From positions 1,426,001-1,490,000 of the forward strand of contig NZ_CP128355.1 of assembly GCF_038789205.1 (NCBI RefSeq): DNA of 64,000 nt, in the 5' to 3' direction. This DNA is from Staphylococcus hsinchuensis. Lineage in GTDB: Bacteria > Bacillota > Bacilli > Staphylococcales > Staphylococcaceae. Shown in pieces: positions 43,871 through 53,399 of this stretch. The notes beneath the pieces are model-generated. The model was given only the letters and a program-made list of their open reading frames with translations, was not told the DNA's origin and did not search any database. The position numbers were made by a program, and so were the translations under genes. Within the stretch, counting starts at the first letter, position 1. Every line of letters starts with the position of its first letter.

Positions 43871-45894
43871 TAGGCAAAGTGATTAATGACCGATATGAAA
43901 TATTAAATAAACTTGGTGGCGGTGGCATGAGCACAGTCTACCTTGCGAATGACACAATTTTAAATCGTAAAGTAGCTGTGAAAGCCATCAATATACCCGC
44001 AAATGAAAAAGATGACACAATCATGCGATTTGAGCGTGAAGTCCATAATCTAACTCAACTTTCACATCCGAACATTGTAAACGTGTTTGATGTGACGGAA
44101 AACGATGACAACTTTTTTCTAGTTATGGAATATATACAAGGTTTAACATTGTCTGAGTATATTCAGAAACACAAACCTTTAGACTTAAAATTAGTACTGA
44201 ACTTTATTAACCAAATATTAGAAGGTATTAAACATGCTCACGCCACTAAAATCGTCCATCGTGATATTAAACCGCAAAACATACTCGTTGATCAACATCA
44301 GACGTTAAAGATATTAGATTTTGGTATTGCTAAGGCGTTAAGTGAAACCACAATGACACAAACGAACCATGTATTGGGAACGGTTCAATACCTTTCTCCT
44401 GAACAAGCACGTGGTGAAACAACAGATAATGGTACAGATATATACTCAATTGGTGTTGTGTTGTATGAAATGTTAGTTGGTAAACCGCCATTTACTGGAG
44501 AAACTGCTATCGGTATAGCAATCAAACATTTACAAACGCCAATGCCAAATGCTACAGAGAAACGACATGTTGTACCTCAAGCTTTAAGTAATGTCATTTT
44601 AAAGGCTACTGAGAAAAATAAAGAAGATCGTTATCAATCGGTTGAAGAAATGCAACGTGATTTGGATACTGTATTGTCAACACAACGTGAAAATGAAAAG
44701 GTTTATAATTCTTCTGATGACAGTGCTGAAACTGTGAAGATTAATAAATCAGAAATTAACGAAAAAACAAAGAAAGAAACACAAGGCAAAAATATAAAAA
44801 AAACGATGGAGATTCCTATTGTAAATCAACAACAATTTCAATCAGATGAATCACATCAACGTCCAAAAAAACCACAAAAAAAATCAAAACGAAAAATAGT
44901 TCTCTATACTATTATTGTGACACTATTATTGCTAGCACTCATCGCATTTTTAGCGATAGGTATGTTCGGTCACAAATTCTTGGTTTCTCCTGACATAGTA
45001 GGTAAAACAGAAAAAACAGGTCAACATATTTTAGAAAAAAATAATTTAAAAGTAGGTAATGTGTCACGAGCATATAGTGACAAGTATCCGGAAAATAAAA
45101 TTATTAAAACAAACCCTAAAAAAGGTGAACGACTAGAAGAAGGTAGTAAAGTTGATATCGTTCTATCTAAAGGCCTTAAAATGGTCGATATGCCAAACCT
45201 CTATGGTATAAAGAAAGATGAAGCTATAAATAAACTGAAAAACCTAGGTATAAATGATATCAATTTTGAACAAAGTTATACGACGCATAATTTAGATAAA
45301 GGCTTGATTGAAAAGCAAAATATTGATCCAGGTAAAAGAGTTAAAGTTAATGATAGTAATATTACTTTAACTGAATCTTTAGGTATTAAAAAAGTGTATG
45401 TAGACGACTATGTCAATAAGCCAGTGGATAAAGCTAAATCTGAACTTGAACAAAAAGGCTTAAATGTAGTTGTTGATAAAGAACAAGCGGATAAAGATAT
45501 TAAAAAGAATAATGTCATTAGCCAAACACCTAAAGATAAAGAGGTGAAAGAAGGCTCTACAGTTAAATTGACTGTGTCGACAGGATCGCCAGACAAAGCT
45601 GATAGTAAAGCGAGTGCTGATGAAGATAAAGAAAAATCATCAGACGATACGGACACGAAAAAATATACCGAATCTGTAGATGTGCCGTATACAGGAGAAG
45701 ACGATGATAGTCAAGAAGTAAAAGTTTATATTCGAGACAAAGATAATGATGGTACTTCTGCGGCTGAAACTTTCAAAATTAAAAAGGATAAAACGATTAA
45801 GATTCCGATGACGATTGAGAAAGGTAAAACTGCTGGTTATACCGTACGTGTAGACGGAGATATTGTTGCCGATAAAGACATTCCGTATGAATAA
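43867..45894 (+). CDS. pknB: PASTA-domain Ser/Thr protein kinase PknB/Stk1/PrkC
   Basis: Membrane kinase that senses muropeptides or lipid II and controls division, cell-wall metabolism and beta-lactam tolerance. 675 aa. The kinase domain (about 1-270) has GGGGMSTVYLA (glycine loop), VAVKAI (ATP Lys), HRDIKPQN (catalytic Asp, about 133) and DFGIAKA. A juxtamembrane Lys-rich region, one membrane span (about 343-366), three PASTA repeats (about 372-575), an acidic linker and a C-terminal beta domain follow. In S. aureus it is followed closely by rsgA; here an extra gene and repeats intervene. Confidence 0.96.
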   Translation: MIGKVINDRYEILNKLGGGGMSTVYLANDTILNRKVAVKAINIPANEKDDTIMRFEREVHNLTQLSHPNIVNVFDVTENDDNFFLVMEYIQGLTLSEYIQKHKPLDLKLVLNFINQILEGIKHAHATKIVHRDIKPQNILVDQHQTLKILDFGIAKALSETTMTQTNHVLGTVQYLSPEQARGETTDNGTDIYSIGVVLYEMLVGKPPFTGETAIGIAIKHLQTPMPNATEKRHVVPQALSNVILKATEKNKEDRYQSVEEMQRDLDTVLSTQRENEKVYNSSDDSAETVKINKSEINEKTKKETQGKNIKKTMEIPIVNQQQFQSDESHQRPKKPQKKSKRKIVLYTIIVTLLLLALIAFLAIGMFGHKFLVSPDIVGKTEKTGQHILEKNNLKVGNVSRAYSDKYPENKIIKTNPKKGERLEEGSKVDIVLSKGLKMVDMPNLYGIKKDEAINKLKNLGINDINFEQSYTTHNLDKGLIEKQNIDPGKRVKVNDSNITLTESLGIKKVYVDDYVNKPVDKAKSELEQKGLNVVVDKEQADKDIKKNNVISQTPKDKEVKEGSTVKLTVSTGSPDKADSKASADEDKEKSSDDTDTKKYTESVDVPYTGEDDDSQEVKVYIRDKDNDGTSAAETFKIKKDKTIKIPMTIEKGKTAGYTVRVDGDIVADKDIPYE

Positions 45895-45920
45895 AAGATG
45901 AATTTTATCATAAAATAAAA

Positions 45921-46095
45921 CTAGGAGAGGCTGGGACAAAAATAGTTGTCTCAGCTTCTTTGTTAATTAGACAGTAGATGACCGAATTGTAAATGCACTT
46001 ATATTAACCTTTACCAAACCTAGCCATTCTTGCAGGGGCAGGACTACGAAATCTTTATTAGAAAGATTGAGTTTTGTCCCACTCCCATTTTTTGT
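45921..46095. repeat. staphylococcal-type intergenic hairpin repeat 1
   Basis: AGAGGCTGGGACAA (45926-45939) pairs fully, counting G-T, with TTGTCTCAGCTTCT (45946-45959) and is followed by TTTG, acting as the pknB terminator. Downstream, TTTTGTCCCACTCCC (46072-46086) can compete for the same GGGACAAAA segment, and AATCTTTATTAGAAAGATT (46050-46068) is a small hairpin. Elements with GGGACAAAA and its complement are common between genes in staphylococci; I assign the resemblance from memory. Confidence 0.7.
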
Positions 46096-46180
46096 TTGAA
46101 GGTGTCAGATGATTTAAACGTTTTGAAATCTTAACTGTGGCTACTATAATTAAAAGCAAAAGACAAAGGAGTGTTGGTTA

Positions 46181-46585
46181 GTGCAAATAGATACAAAAAT
46201 GGTTGTTGAATCAGATGCAAGTAAGGTTTTTGAAGCGATTGTTGATCCGGAACAAATAGGTGGATTTTGGTTTTCATCTAGTTCTGAAAGATGGGAAACA
46301 GGTAAAACAGTGACTGTTGAATATAAAGAGTATGATGCAGTAATTAATTTAGATATTACAAAAGTGGTTCCAAATGAATTGATAGAATTTAAATGGGACG
46401 GGCGCACAATTGTTATTTCATTTGAAGAGGAATCAGGACAAACACTTGTGACTGCAACTGAAAAAGGTTTAGATGATAATAATGTGGATTTCATTTTAGG
46501 ACAAAAAGAAGGTTGGGTTTATATGTTAAGTTGTCTTAAGAGTTATGTTGAATTTGGTAATAAAATTCGTGCAGCTTTACGATAA
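46181..46585 (+). CDS. SRPBCC (START/AHSA1-like) domain protein
   Basis: 134 aa from GTG 46181, with AAGGAG (46166-46171) 9 bases upstream. The sequence TKMVVESDASKVFEAIVDPEQIGGFWFSSSSERWETGKTV is typical of AHSA1/SRPBCC proteins, which form a helix-grip fold with a deep hydrophobic ligand pocket. The C-terminal GQKEGWVYMLSCLKSYVEFG fits the long closing helix. Ligand unknown. It stands alone between two hairpin repeats, interrupting the pknB-rsgA neighbourhood usual in staphylococci, which suggests insertion. Confidence 0.85.
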   Translation: MQIDTKMVVESDASKVFEAIVDPEQIGGFWFSSSSERWETGKTVTVEYKEYDAVINLDITKVVPNELIEFKWDGRTIVISFEEESGQTLVTATEKGLDDNNVDFILGQKEGWVYMLSCLKSYVEFGNKIRAALR

Positions 46586-46616
46586 ACGCCCTATATAATT
46601 TTAATTAATAATACTA

Positions 46617-46693
46617 AAGTTGAGACAAGACTTGTAGGTTTCATTTAATATAGATGTAAACACTAATTAAATGAAGTTGTTTTGTCTCAGCTT
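46617..46693. repeat. intergenic hairpin repeat 2 / terminator after the SRPBCC gene
   Basis: AAGTTGAGACAA (46617-46628) pairs with TTGTCTCAGCTT (46682-46693), and inside it TTCATTTAAT (46640-46649) pairs perfectly with ATTAAATGAA (46666-46675), giving one long two-part stem. The 12-base TTGTCTCAGCTT is identical to bases 46 to 57 of the 459xx copy in repeat 1 (45946-45957). Confidence 0.75.
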
Positions 46694-46820
46694 TTACATA
46701 TGTAATCGTTTTTAATTTTAAGCTATAGTAACTGACGAAGTTGATTTTTTAATATAAAATAGTTTTAAGTCTTTTATTTTAAACAAGAAAATATATGCAA
46801 CAACGAAAAGAGGTGTTTCA

Positions 46821-47696
46821 GTGAAAACAGGACGTATCATAAAATTAATCAGCGGAGTATATCAAGTGGAAGTAGATGGAGAATTATTTGATACGAAACC
46901 TAGAGGGTTATTTCGTAAAAAGAAATTTTCTCCTTTAGTGGGAGATGTTGTTGATTTCGAAGTAGAAAATATTACAGAAGGTTATATACATCATGTACAC
47001 GAAAGGACAAATGCATTAAAACGACCTCCCGTTAGTAATATTGATCATTTGATTATTGTTATGAGTGCAGTTGAACCAGAATTTTCAACGCAATTATTAG
47101 ACAGATACTTAGTTATTGCTCATTCCTATCATTTACGCCCTAGAATCCTGGTAACCAAAAAAGATTTAGCATCAGATGAAAAAATTCAACAAATCGAACA
47201 AATTTTAGATGTATATCAATCTATGGGTTACCAAACGCAATTTGTAAGTATGAATGATGACATTGAATTGATATGTAATCAGTGGGGAGAAGGTTTAGCC
47301 GTTTTAAGTGGGCAGTCGGGCGTAGGTAAATCTACATTGCTTAACCAATTATTCCCAGATTTACACATCGAAACCCAAGATATTTCACAATCATTAAATC
47401 GTGGTAGGCATACGACTAGACATGTCGAGTTGTATCCCCGTGCAAATGGTTATATTGCGGATACACCTGGGTTTAGTTCGTTAGATTTTAATCATATTCA
47501 AAAGGATGAAGTAAAAAATTACTTTATGGAGATAAACGAATATGGTGATTATTGTAAATTCCGAAATTGCAATCACGTGAAAGAACCTCATTGTAACGTA
47601 AAAACTGAATTAGAAAACGGAAATATAGCTGATTTTCGCTATGACCATTACTTGCAACTTTACAATGAAATAGCAGAGAGAAAGGAACGATATTAA
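46821..47696 (+). CDS. rsgA: ribosome small subunit-dependent GTPase A
   Basis: Circularly permuted GTPase that checks late 30S maturation; a (p)ppGpp target in S. aureus. The 291-aa protein has an N-terminal OB fold, then G4 (VTKKD), G1 GQSGVGKS, a G2-region Thr pair (RHTTRH) and G3 DTPGF in permuted order, and a C-terminal zinc site with YCKFRNCNH...HC. GTG start at 46821, with AAAGAGGTG (46807-46815) upstream. rpe begins one base after its stop. Confidence 0.96.
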   Translation: MKTGRIIKLISGVYQVEVDGELFDTKPRGLFRKKKFSPLVGDVVDFEVENITEGYIHHVHERTNALKRPPVSNIDHLIIVMSAVEPEFSTQLLDRYLVIAHSYHLRPRILVTKKDLASDEKIQQIEQILDVYQSMGYQTQFVSMNDDIELICNQWGEGLAVLSGQSGVGKSTLLNQLFPDLHIETQDISQSLNRGRHTTRHVELYPRANGYIADTPGFSSLDFNHIQKDEVKNYFMEINEYGDYCKFRNCNHVKEPHCNVKTELENGNIADFRYDHYLQLYNEIAERKERY

Positions 47697-47697
47697 A

Positions 47698-48342
47698 ATG
47701 GTCAAATTATATCCATCTTTATTATCAGCAGATTTTTTAAACCTACAACAAACATTGGTAAACTTAGAAAATGCAAGGGTAGATGGTGTGCATTTTGACG
47801 TTATGGACGGACAATTTGTACCGAATATTTCAATAGGCATCCCTATTCTAGATGCGGTTCGTAAGGCGACCTCTTTGCCGATAGACGTACACTTAATGAT
47901 TGAAAAGCCAGAAGATTACGTTAAAATGTTTGCCGACCATGGTGCAGATATGATTTCTGTACACGTTGAAGCAACACCTCATATCCATCGCTTAATAGAA
48001 CGAATCAAAGCTGAAAATGTAAAAGCTGGAGTTGTTATAAATCCTGGTACACCTGTAAGTTCAATTTTACCCGTATTGAAAATGGTAGATTATGTGTTAG
48101 TGATGACAGTGAATCCAGGGTTTGGTGGTCAAACATTTATCGATAATTGTCTTGAAAAAGTATCACACTTATCACATATCAAAGCTGAATCAAATTTAGA
48201 ATTCGATATAGAAGTAGATGGTGGTATTAATGATCAAACGATACACTCAGTCGTTGAAGCAGGGGCGACAATGGCAGTAGCAGGCTCATATTATTTTAAT
48301 CATGATGACTTTAATGTAGCTACACAAACACTGAAAGGTTGA
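47698..48342 (+). CDS. rpe: ribulose-phosphate 3-epimerase
   Basis: Interconverts ribulose 5-phosphate and xylulose 5-phosphate in the pentose phosphate pathway. 214 aa, TIM barrel, with the metal/catalytic motifs HFDVMDGQFVPN, VHLMIEKP, VMTVNPGFGGQ and EVDGGI. GAAAGGAACG at the end of rsgA serves as ribosome binding site. The rsgA-rpe-thiN order is the usual Gram-positive arrangement. Confidence 0.96.
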   Translation: MVKLYPSLLSADFLNLQQTLVNLENARVDGVHFDVMDGQFVPNISIGIPILDAVRKATSLPIDVHLMIEKPEDYVKMFADHGADMISVHVEATPHIHRLIERIKAENVKAGVVINPGTPVSSILPVLKMVDYVLVMTVNPGFGGQTFIDNCLEKVSHLSHIKAESNLEFDIEVDGGINDQTIHSVVEAGATMAVAGSYYFNHDDFNVATQTLKG

Positions 48343-48347
48343 AACTG

Positions 48348-48983
48348 ATGAAAGTAAATTTACTATGTGGAAACCGTAACCTACCGGATAATATTTTGGA
48401 AGAAAAACAGTCTGAATCGTGGATAGGTATTGATCGAGGGGCGCTTATTTTATATAACCATGACATACACCAACTTTTTGCTGTAGGGGATTTTGATTCT
48501 ATAGATGAGGAAGAACAACGTAAATTGTCAAATCAGTTAAAATTAAACCCTTTAAATCCAGAAAAAAACGATACTGATTTAGCTTTAGGTATAGAACAAG
48601 CAGTTGAAAGTGGTTATAAAGAAATTGATGTGTATGGCGCAACGGGTGGTCGTTTAGATCATTTTTTAGGTGCTGTACAAATATTAGAAAAACCACAATA
48701 TCAAGAAATGAATGTCGTGATTAAATTAATTGATGATAAAAATGAAATACAATATTTAACTGACACTATAAATCAAGTCGCTTATTCTAATATTTATCAC
48801 TATATTTCGTTTATACCAGTACATGATAAAACGACGATTAGCTTATCAAACTTCAAATATAATTTGGAACAAGAAACATTACATCAAGGCTCGACATTAA
48901 CAATATCCAATGAATTGAACGAGAAAGAAGGTATTGTCGAAATCATCGAAGGTAGTGTGTTGATGATACGCAGTAAGGATTAA
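48348..48983 (+). CDS. thiN: thiamine pyrophosphokinase
   Basis: Transfers pyrophosphate from ATP to thiamine to give TPP. From ATG 48348 it is 211 aa. The catalytic-domain motifs IGIDRGA, AVGDFDSI, NPEKNDTDLALGIE and YGATGGRLDHFLG are intact, and a C-terminal beta-sandwich thiamine-binding domain follows. A TTG at 48339 overlapping the rpe stop extends the frame by three codons, but AAAGG (48334-48338) favours 48348. A terminator follows. Confidence 0.95.
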   Translation: MKVNLLCGNRNLPDNILEEKQSESWIGIDRGALILYNHDIHQLFAVGDFDSIDEEEQRKLSNQLKLNPLNPEKNDTDLALGIEQAVESGYKEIDVYGATGGRLDHFLGAVQILEKPQYQEMNVVIKLIDDKNEIQYLTDTINQVAYSNIYHYISFIPVHDKTTISLSNFKYNLEQETLHQGSTLTISNELNEKEGIVEIIEGSVLMIRSKD

Positions 48984-49007
48984 TCAATTTAAAATTATAA
49001 TAAATTA

Positions 49008-49042
49008 AAAAGACCAGTCCTCCACATAAGGACTGGTCTTTT
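49008..49042. terminator. bidirectional terminator between thiN and rpmB
   Basis: AAAAGACCAGTCC (49008-49020) and GGACTGGTCTTTT (49030-49042) form a perfect 13-bp stem between convergent genes. Confidence 0.93.
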
Positions 49043-49060
49043 ATGCGTGCATTATATTTA

Positions 49061-49249
49061 TTAAACTCTAGTAACTTTACCAGATTTTAAAGCACGTGCA
49101 GAAACCCAAACTTTTTTAGGTTTACCGTCTACAAGAATTCTAACTTTTTGAAGGTTAGCATTCCATCTTCTTTTAGAAGAGTTTAAAGCGTGTGAACGAT
49201 TGTTTCCTGTTGAGGCTTTACGACCTGTTACGAAACATTGTTTGCCCAT
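49061..49249 (-). CDS. rpmB: 50S ribosomal protein L28
   Basis: Ribosomal protein of the large subunit, 62 aa. The sequence [38 protein letters not shown] is the standard L28 pattern; only one of the Cys pairs of zinc-binding versions remains, so this is probably the zinc-free form. AAAGGAGGT (complement of 49257-49265) lies 7 bases before the ATG. Transcribed alone on the minus strand, divergent from the Asp23-like gene. Confidence 0.96.
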   Translation of the reverse strand: MGKQCFVTGRKASTGNNRSHALNSSKRRWNANLQKVRILVDGKPKKVWVSARALKSGKVTRV

Positions 49250-49390
49250 GAAAGTACCTCCTTTAATTTAATAAATATAAATACACGTATCTACTACATA
49301 CTTGAATAATGTACCACATTTAGGGAAAGATTTCAACATGAAAATACATTCTTAGTTTACATTGCTAGAACTTTTGTTAAAATTAATATG

Positions 49391-49399
49391 TGATATAAT
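49391..49399 (+). promoter_or_regulatory. extended -10 promoter for the Asp23-like/fakA operon
   Basis: TGATATAAT, with TG at 49391-49392 and TATAAT at 49394-49399, lies 92 bases before the first gene. The -35 is weak (TTTTGT near 49372). Confidence 0.5.
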
Positions 49400-49490
49400 T
49401 GTAAAATCCGAATAAATAGTGTATTTTACTTAAAGAATAAATATTAATAGAAAATTGTGGAACAACCATTAATTAGGAGGCCCTAATAAA

Positions 49491-49862
49491 ATGACATTAG
49501 AAATTACGAATGATTACGGCAGTATTGACATTTCAAATGAAGTGATTGCATCTGTAGTAGGTAGCAAAGCAGTAGAATGTTATGGAATTGTAGGTATGGC
49601 TTCTAAACAACAAGTAAAAGATGGAATTGCTGAAATTTTAGGGCAGGAAAACTATTCAAAAGGGATAATAGTAAAAGATAATAACGGCGTTATCAATGTT
49701 GATATGTATATCATAGTAAGTTATGGTACAAAAATATCTGAAGTAGCAAGTAATTTACAATCAACAGTGAAATATACATTAGAGAAAACATTAAAGGTTA
49801 AAGTGAATTCAATAAATATATTTGTACAAGGCGTACGTGTTAATAATGGTACGAAACACTAG
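49491..49862 (+). CDS. yloU: Asp23/Gls24 family protein (YloU)
   Basis: 123 aa of the Asp23/Gls24 envelope-stress family. The segment [29 protein letters not shown] is the family signature, and [50 protein letters not shown] completes the alternating beta-alpha domain. There is no membrane segment. Its position directly before fakA is conserved in Firmicutes; a role linked to envelope or lipid metabolism is inferred from context. AGGAGG upstream. Confidence 0.92.
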   Translation: MTLEITNDYGSIDISNEVIASVVGSKAVECYGIVGMASKQQVKDGIAEILGQENYSKGIIVKDNNGVINVDMYIIVSYGTKISEVASNLQSTVKYTLEKTLKVKVNSINIFVQGVRVNNGTKH

Positions 49863-49876
49863 GAGGACATTGTGAA

Positions 49877-51538
49877 ATGGTTAGGAATATAAATGGTAAA
49901 TTATTTGCGGATATGATTATTCAAGGGGCGCAAAATTTATCAAATCATGCAGAATTGGTGGATTCATTAAATGTGTATCCAGTGCCAGATGGCGATACTG
50001 GAACGAATATGAATTTAACAATGACTTCAGGAAAAGAAGCGGTGGAAAGTAATTTATCTCAACACATAGGTGAATTAGGAAAGACATTTTCTAAAGGGTT
50101 ACTTATGGGGGCAAGAGGTAACTCAGGTGTCATTCTTTCTCAATTGTTTAGAGGATTCAGCAAAAATTTAAAAACATATGATGAAATTAATACCCAACAA
50201 TTAGCAGAAAGTTTTGACGCTGGCGTTGAAACTGCATATAAAGCAATTATGAAACCCGTAGAAGGAACAATTTTAACTGTAGCTAGAGATGCGGCCAAAG
50301 CTGCTGTTGAAACAGCAAAATCAACAGACAACTGCATTGAACTCATGGAAGCAACGCTAAAAGCTGCAGAAGATTCACTAGAAAACACACCGAATCTTTT
50401 ACCAGTATTAAAGGAAGTTGGTGTTGTCGATAGTGGTGGTAAAGGATTAGTCGTAGTATACGAAGGTTTCCTTAAAGCACTTAAAGGTGAAAAAGTAGAA
50501 ACTAAAGTACAAAAAATAGATACTGAATCATTCGTTAATGACGAGCATGATTTTCATGGTGTAATTAACACCGAAGATATCGTTTACGGTTATTGTACAG
50601 AGATGATGGTGCGCTTTGGTAAAAACAAACGCCAATTTGACGAAGAAACATTTAGAAAAGATATGAGCGAGTTCGGTGATTCATTGTTAGTGATAAATGA
50701 TGATGAAATTGTAAAGGTACACGTTCATACTGAAACGCCAGGTAATGTATTTAACTATGGCCAACAATATGGTGAACTTATTAAAGTGAAAGCAGAAAAT
50801 ATGCGTGAACAGCACCGTGAAGTCGTTAAAAAAAGCGAGCAATCAAAAGATCAAAACAAAGCAGAAGAACAACCTCAAACGGTAGAAACTGCAGTTATTA
50901 CAATTTCAATGGGTGAAGGCATATCAGATTTATTCAAATCAATGGGCGGCACACACATCATTAGTGGTGGCCAAACGATGAACCCTTCTACTGAAGATAT
51001 CGTTAAAGTCATTGAAAAATCACAATGTAAACGTGCGATTATTTTACCAAATAATAAAAATATTATGCTGGCAAGTGAACAAGCAGCGAAAATCGTTAAA
51101 TGTGAAACCATTGTGATTCCGACAAAATCAATCCCTCAAGGTATTGCTGCATTATTTAATTATGATGAAAGCGATTCTCTTGAAAACAATAAACAGCGCA
51201 TGTTGGATTCAATCGAGTTGGTGACTTCTGGTGCAGTGACACATGCAGTGCGTGATACGACGATTGATGGCGTTGATATTAAAAAAGATTCATACCTTGG
51301 TTTGAAAAATGAAAAAATAGTCACTAGTGAGCAAGATTTATTTGAAACAGTGAAATCATTATTAGAGAACATGGTTGAAGATGAAAGTGAAATCATGACA
51401 ATGATTGTGGGTGAAGATGCAGAAGCTTCTGTCACTTCCCATATAGAAGAATGGATGAATTCCAATTATCCAGATATTGAAGTGGAACAACACGAGGGTA
51501 ACCAACCAGTATATCAATATTTATTTTCTGTTGAATAA
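49877..51538 (+). CDS. fakA: fatty acid kinase ATP-binding subunit FakA
   Basis: Catalytic subunit that, with a FakB binding protein, phosphorylates exogenous fatty acids for phospholipid synthesis; also affects virulence gene expression in S. aureus. The 553-aa protein has an N-terminal DhaL-type kinase domain (about 1-205) with [15 protein letters not shown] carrying the Mg-binding Asp pair (38 and 40), a middle domain with the zinc-associated [15 protein letters not shown], and a C-terminal FakB-interacting domain similar to DegV/YloV. AGGAGG at 49861-49866. A terminator follows. Confidence 0.95.
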   Translation: MVRNINGKLFADMIIQGAQNLSNHAELVDSLNVYPVPDGDTGTNMNLTMTSGKEAVESNLSQHIGELGKTFSKGLLMGARGNSGVILSQLFRGFSKNLKTYDEINTQQLAESFDAGVETAYKAIMKPVEGTILTVARDAAKAAVETAKSTDNCIELMEATLKAAEDSLENTPNLLPVLKEVGVVDSGGKGLVVVYEGFLKALKGEKVETKVQKIDTESFVNDEHDFHGVINTEDIVYGYCTEMMVRFGKNKRQFDEETFRKDMSEFGDSLLVINDDEIVKVHVHTETPGNVFNYGQQYGELIKVKAENMREQHREVVKKSEQSKDQNKAEEQPQTVETAVITISMGEGISDLFKSMGGTHIISGGQTMNPSTEDIVKVIEKSQCKRAIILPNNKNIMLASEQAAKIVKCETIVIPTKSIPQGIAALFNYDESDSLENNKQRMLDSIELVTSGAVTHAVRDTTIDGVDIKKDSYLGLKNEKIVTSEQDLFETVKSLLENMVEDESEIMTMIVGEDAEASVTSHIEEWMNSNYPDIEVEQHEGNQPVYQYLFSVE

Positions 51539-51569
51539 ATTGTAGTTATTTGAGTATATGATTACATTT

Positions 51570-51607
51570 AACCTATCAGTTATCGAAAGGTAACTGATAG
51601 GTTTTTT
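51570..51607 (+). terminator. terminator after fakA
   Basis: AACCTATCAGTTA (51570-51582) and TAACTGATAGGTT (51591-51603) form a perfect 13-bp stem followed by T-run. Confidence 0.93.
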
Positions 51608-51755
51608 ACGGAAATGATAACTTCCATCAATTTTTTATCTTTTTTCTAAATGGTATTTTTTAAAGTTAGATTTAATAACAGTGATATAACAACTTAGAAT
51701 TAATAATTAACTTAATTTTACAAAATTATAAAATCTTTTAAAACAGTTATAATGG

Positions 51756-51784
51756 TTTATAAACATCTGTGTAGTTGTTATACT
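51756..51784 (+). promoter_or_regulatory. promoter candidate for sdaAB-sdaAA
   Basis: TTTATA (51756-51761), 17 bases, then TATACT (51779-51784) with an upstream TG (51776-51777). A second TATAAT is at 51748-51753. With the fakA terminator this accounts for the 311-base gap; the remainder is AT-rich with no other signal. Confidence 0.5.
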
Positions 51785-51849
51785 ATATAAAACGTTGTAA
51801 TGTAAGCGCAACACATTAGAAACACTATAAATAAGAGTGGGGTAAAATT

Positions 51850-52515
51850 ATGAAATTTAAATCAGTATTTGACATTATTGGACCGACAATGGTAGGTCCG
51901 TCATCTTCACATACAGCAGGTGCAGTTAGAATTGGACTTGTGGCAAGAAATTTATTTAACACATTACCAAAACAGGCAGATATATATTTATATGGTTCTT
52001 TTAAAGACACATACAAAGGACATGGTACAGATGTAGCTTTAGTCGGTGGTTTATTGGGGTACGACACTGATGATGACCGTTTACGAAATAGTCTAGAAAC
52101 GGCTGAAAAAGAAGGAATGAAAGTCAATTTCATAGAGATGTCAGAAGAAAAATCTCATCCAAATACAGCTACGATTAATATGAAAGATGATGATAAAGAA
52201 ATATCAGTAGAAGGTGTATCAATCGGTGGCGGGAAAATCGAAATTTCAGCGATTGATGGATTTGATATTGCGATTAGTGGAAATTACCCAGCATTACTCG
52301 TCTTCCATGAAGATACGTTTGGCACAATAGGTAAAGTTGCAAACATTATTGGAGATGCAAATATAAACGTTGGGAGTATGCAAGTTTCAAGAAAAGAAAA
52401 AGGCGATGAAGCACTAATGACTTGCGAATTAGATGAAAATGTTAACGATGAAATTATCGATAAAATAAAAAACGTAAAAGGCGTACAGACTGTTTCACTT
52501 ATGGATAACGCCTAA
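51850..52515 (+). CDS. sdaAB: L-serine dehydratase, iron-sulfur-dependent, beta subunit
   Basis: Beta subunit of the two-part 4Fe-4S L-serine dehydratase that deaminates serine to pyruvate. 221 aa. The N-terminal domain begins KSVFDIIGPTMVGPSSSHTAGAVRIG, a family hallmark, and a C-terminal ACT domain (about 145-221, PALLVFHEDTFGTIGKVANIIGDANINVGSMQVSR) probably binds serine or regulates activity. GAGTGGGG upstream of the ATG is a modest ribosome binding site. sdaAA follows 13 bases after the stop. Confidence 0.95.
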   Translation: MKFKSVFDIIGPTMVGPSSSHTAGAVRIGLVARNLFNTLPKQADIYLYGSFKDTYKGHGTDVALVGGLLGYDTDDDRLRNSLETAEKEGMKVNFIEMSEEKSHPNTATINMKDDDKEISVEGVSIGGGKIEISAIDGFDIAISGNYPALLVFHEDTFGTIGKVANIIGDANINVGSMQVSRKEKGDEALMTCELDENVNDEIIDKIKNVKGVQTVSLMDNA

Positions 52516-52528
52516 TGGAGGTTTACTA

Positions 52529-53398
52529 ATGTTTAAAAGTGTTGAAGAGTTAATTACTTTATGTGAAGAAAAAGATATGAGTATTCATGAAGTAATGATG
52601 GAACAAGAAAAAGAAGTTACAGGTCAATCAGAAGAAGAAATCTATGACCATATGGATCATAATTTACAAACTATGGAAAAAGCTTTAGAAGATGGATTAA
52701 ATGGTGTAACTTCTAAGACTGGTATGACTGGTGGAGATGCAGTATTAATTAAGAAATATTTAGAAACAGGCAAATCATTAGCTGGGGCAACGTTGTTAGA
52801 TGCTGTAAGTAAAGCCGTTGCTACAAATGAAGTGAATGCAGCGATGGGACAAATTTGTGCTACACCAACAGCAGGTTCAGCAGGTGTTGTACCAGGCGTG
52901 TTATTTGGACTTAAACCACGTTTAGAACCATCACGTAAAGATATGTTAAACTTCTTATTAACATCTGGTGCATTCGGATATGTAGTGGCTAACAATTCTT
53001 CAATTTCAGGTGCAGCCGGTGGTTGTCAAGCCGAAGTTGGTTCCGCGGCAGCAATGGCAGCAGCAGCGACAGTGGAACTTGCAGGTGGAACACCTAGACA
53101 ATCATCTGAAGCCTTTGCGATTTGCCTAAAAAATATGCTCGGGTTAGTATGTGACCCAGTTGCAGGCTTAGTAGAAGTTCCATGTGTAAAAAGAAATGCA
53201 GCAGGTGCATCAAATGCAATCGTATCTGCTGATATGGCATTAGCTGGTGTAACTTCAAGAATTCCAACTGATGAAGTTATCGAAGCAATGTATAAGATTG
53301 GTCAAACAATGCCATCTGCACTACGTGAAACTGGACGTGGTGGACTTGCAGGTACACCTACAGGACAGAAACTAAAACAAGAAATATTTGGTGATTAA
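52529..53398 (+). CDS. sdaAA: L-serine dehydratase, iron-sulfur-dependent, alpha subunit
   Basis: Catalytic subunit carrying the 4Fe-4S cluster. 289 aa. The conserved segments [40 protein letters not shown] and [21 protein letters not shown] hold the cluster cysteines; all expected Cys are visible. TGGAGG precedes the ATG. With sdaAB it forms a two-gene unit feeding pyruvate from serine. Only one base separates its stop from recG. Confidence 0.95.
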   Translation: MFKSVEELITLCEEKDMSIHEVMMEQEKEVTGQSEEEIYDHMDHNLQTMEKALEDGLNGVTSKTGMTGGDAVLIKKYLETGKSLAGATLLDAVSKAVATNEVNAAMGQICATPTAGSAGVVPGVLFGLKPRLEPSRKDMLNFLLTSGAFGYVVANNSSISGAAGGCQAEVGSAAAMAAAATVELAGGTPRQSSEAFAICLKNMLGLVCDPVAGLVEVPCVKRNAAGASNAIVSADMALAGVTSRIPTDEVIEAMYKIGQTMPSALRETGRGGLAGTPTGQKLKQEIFGD

Positions 53399-53399
53399 C

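Noticed and set aside
52657..52995. 112-codon minus-strand open frame in sdaAA, and a similar 116-codon frame in fapR (55794-56144)
   Set aside because: Both are antisense to conserved genes, lack a plausible start signal and resemble no family.
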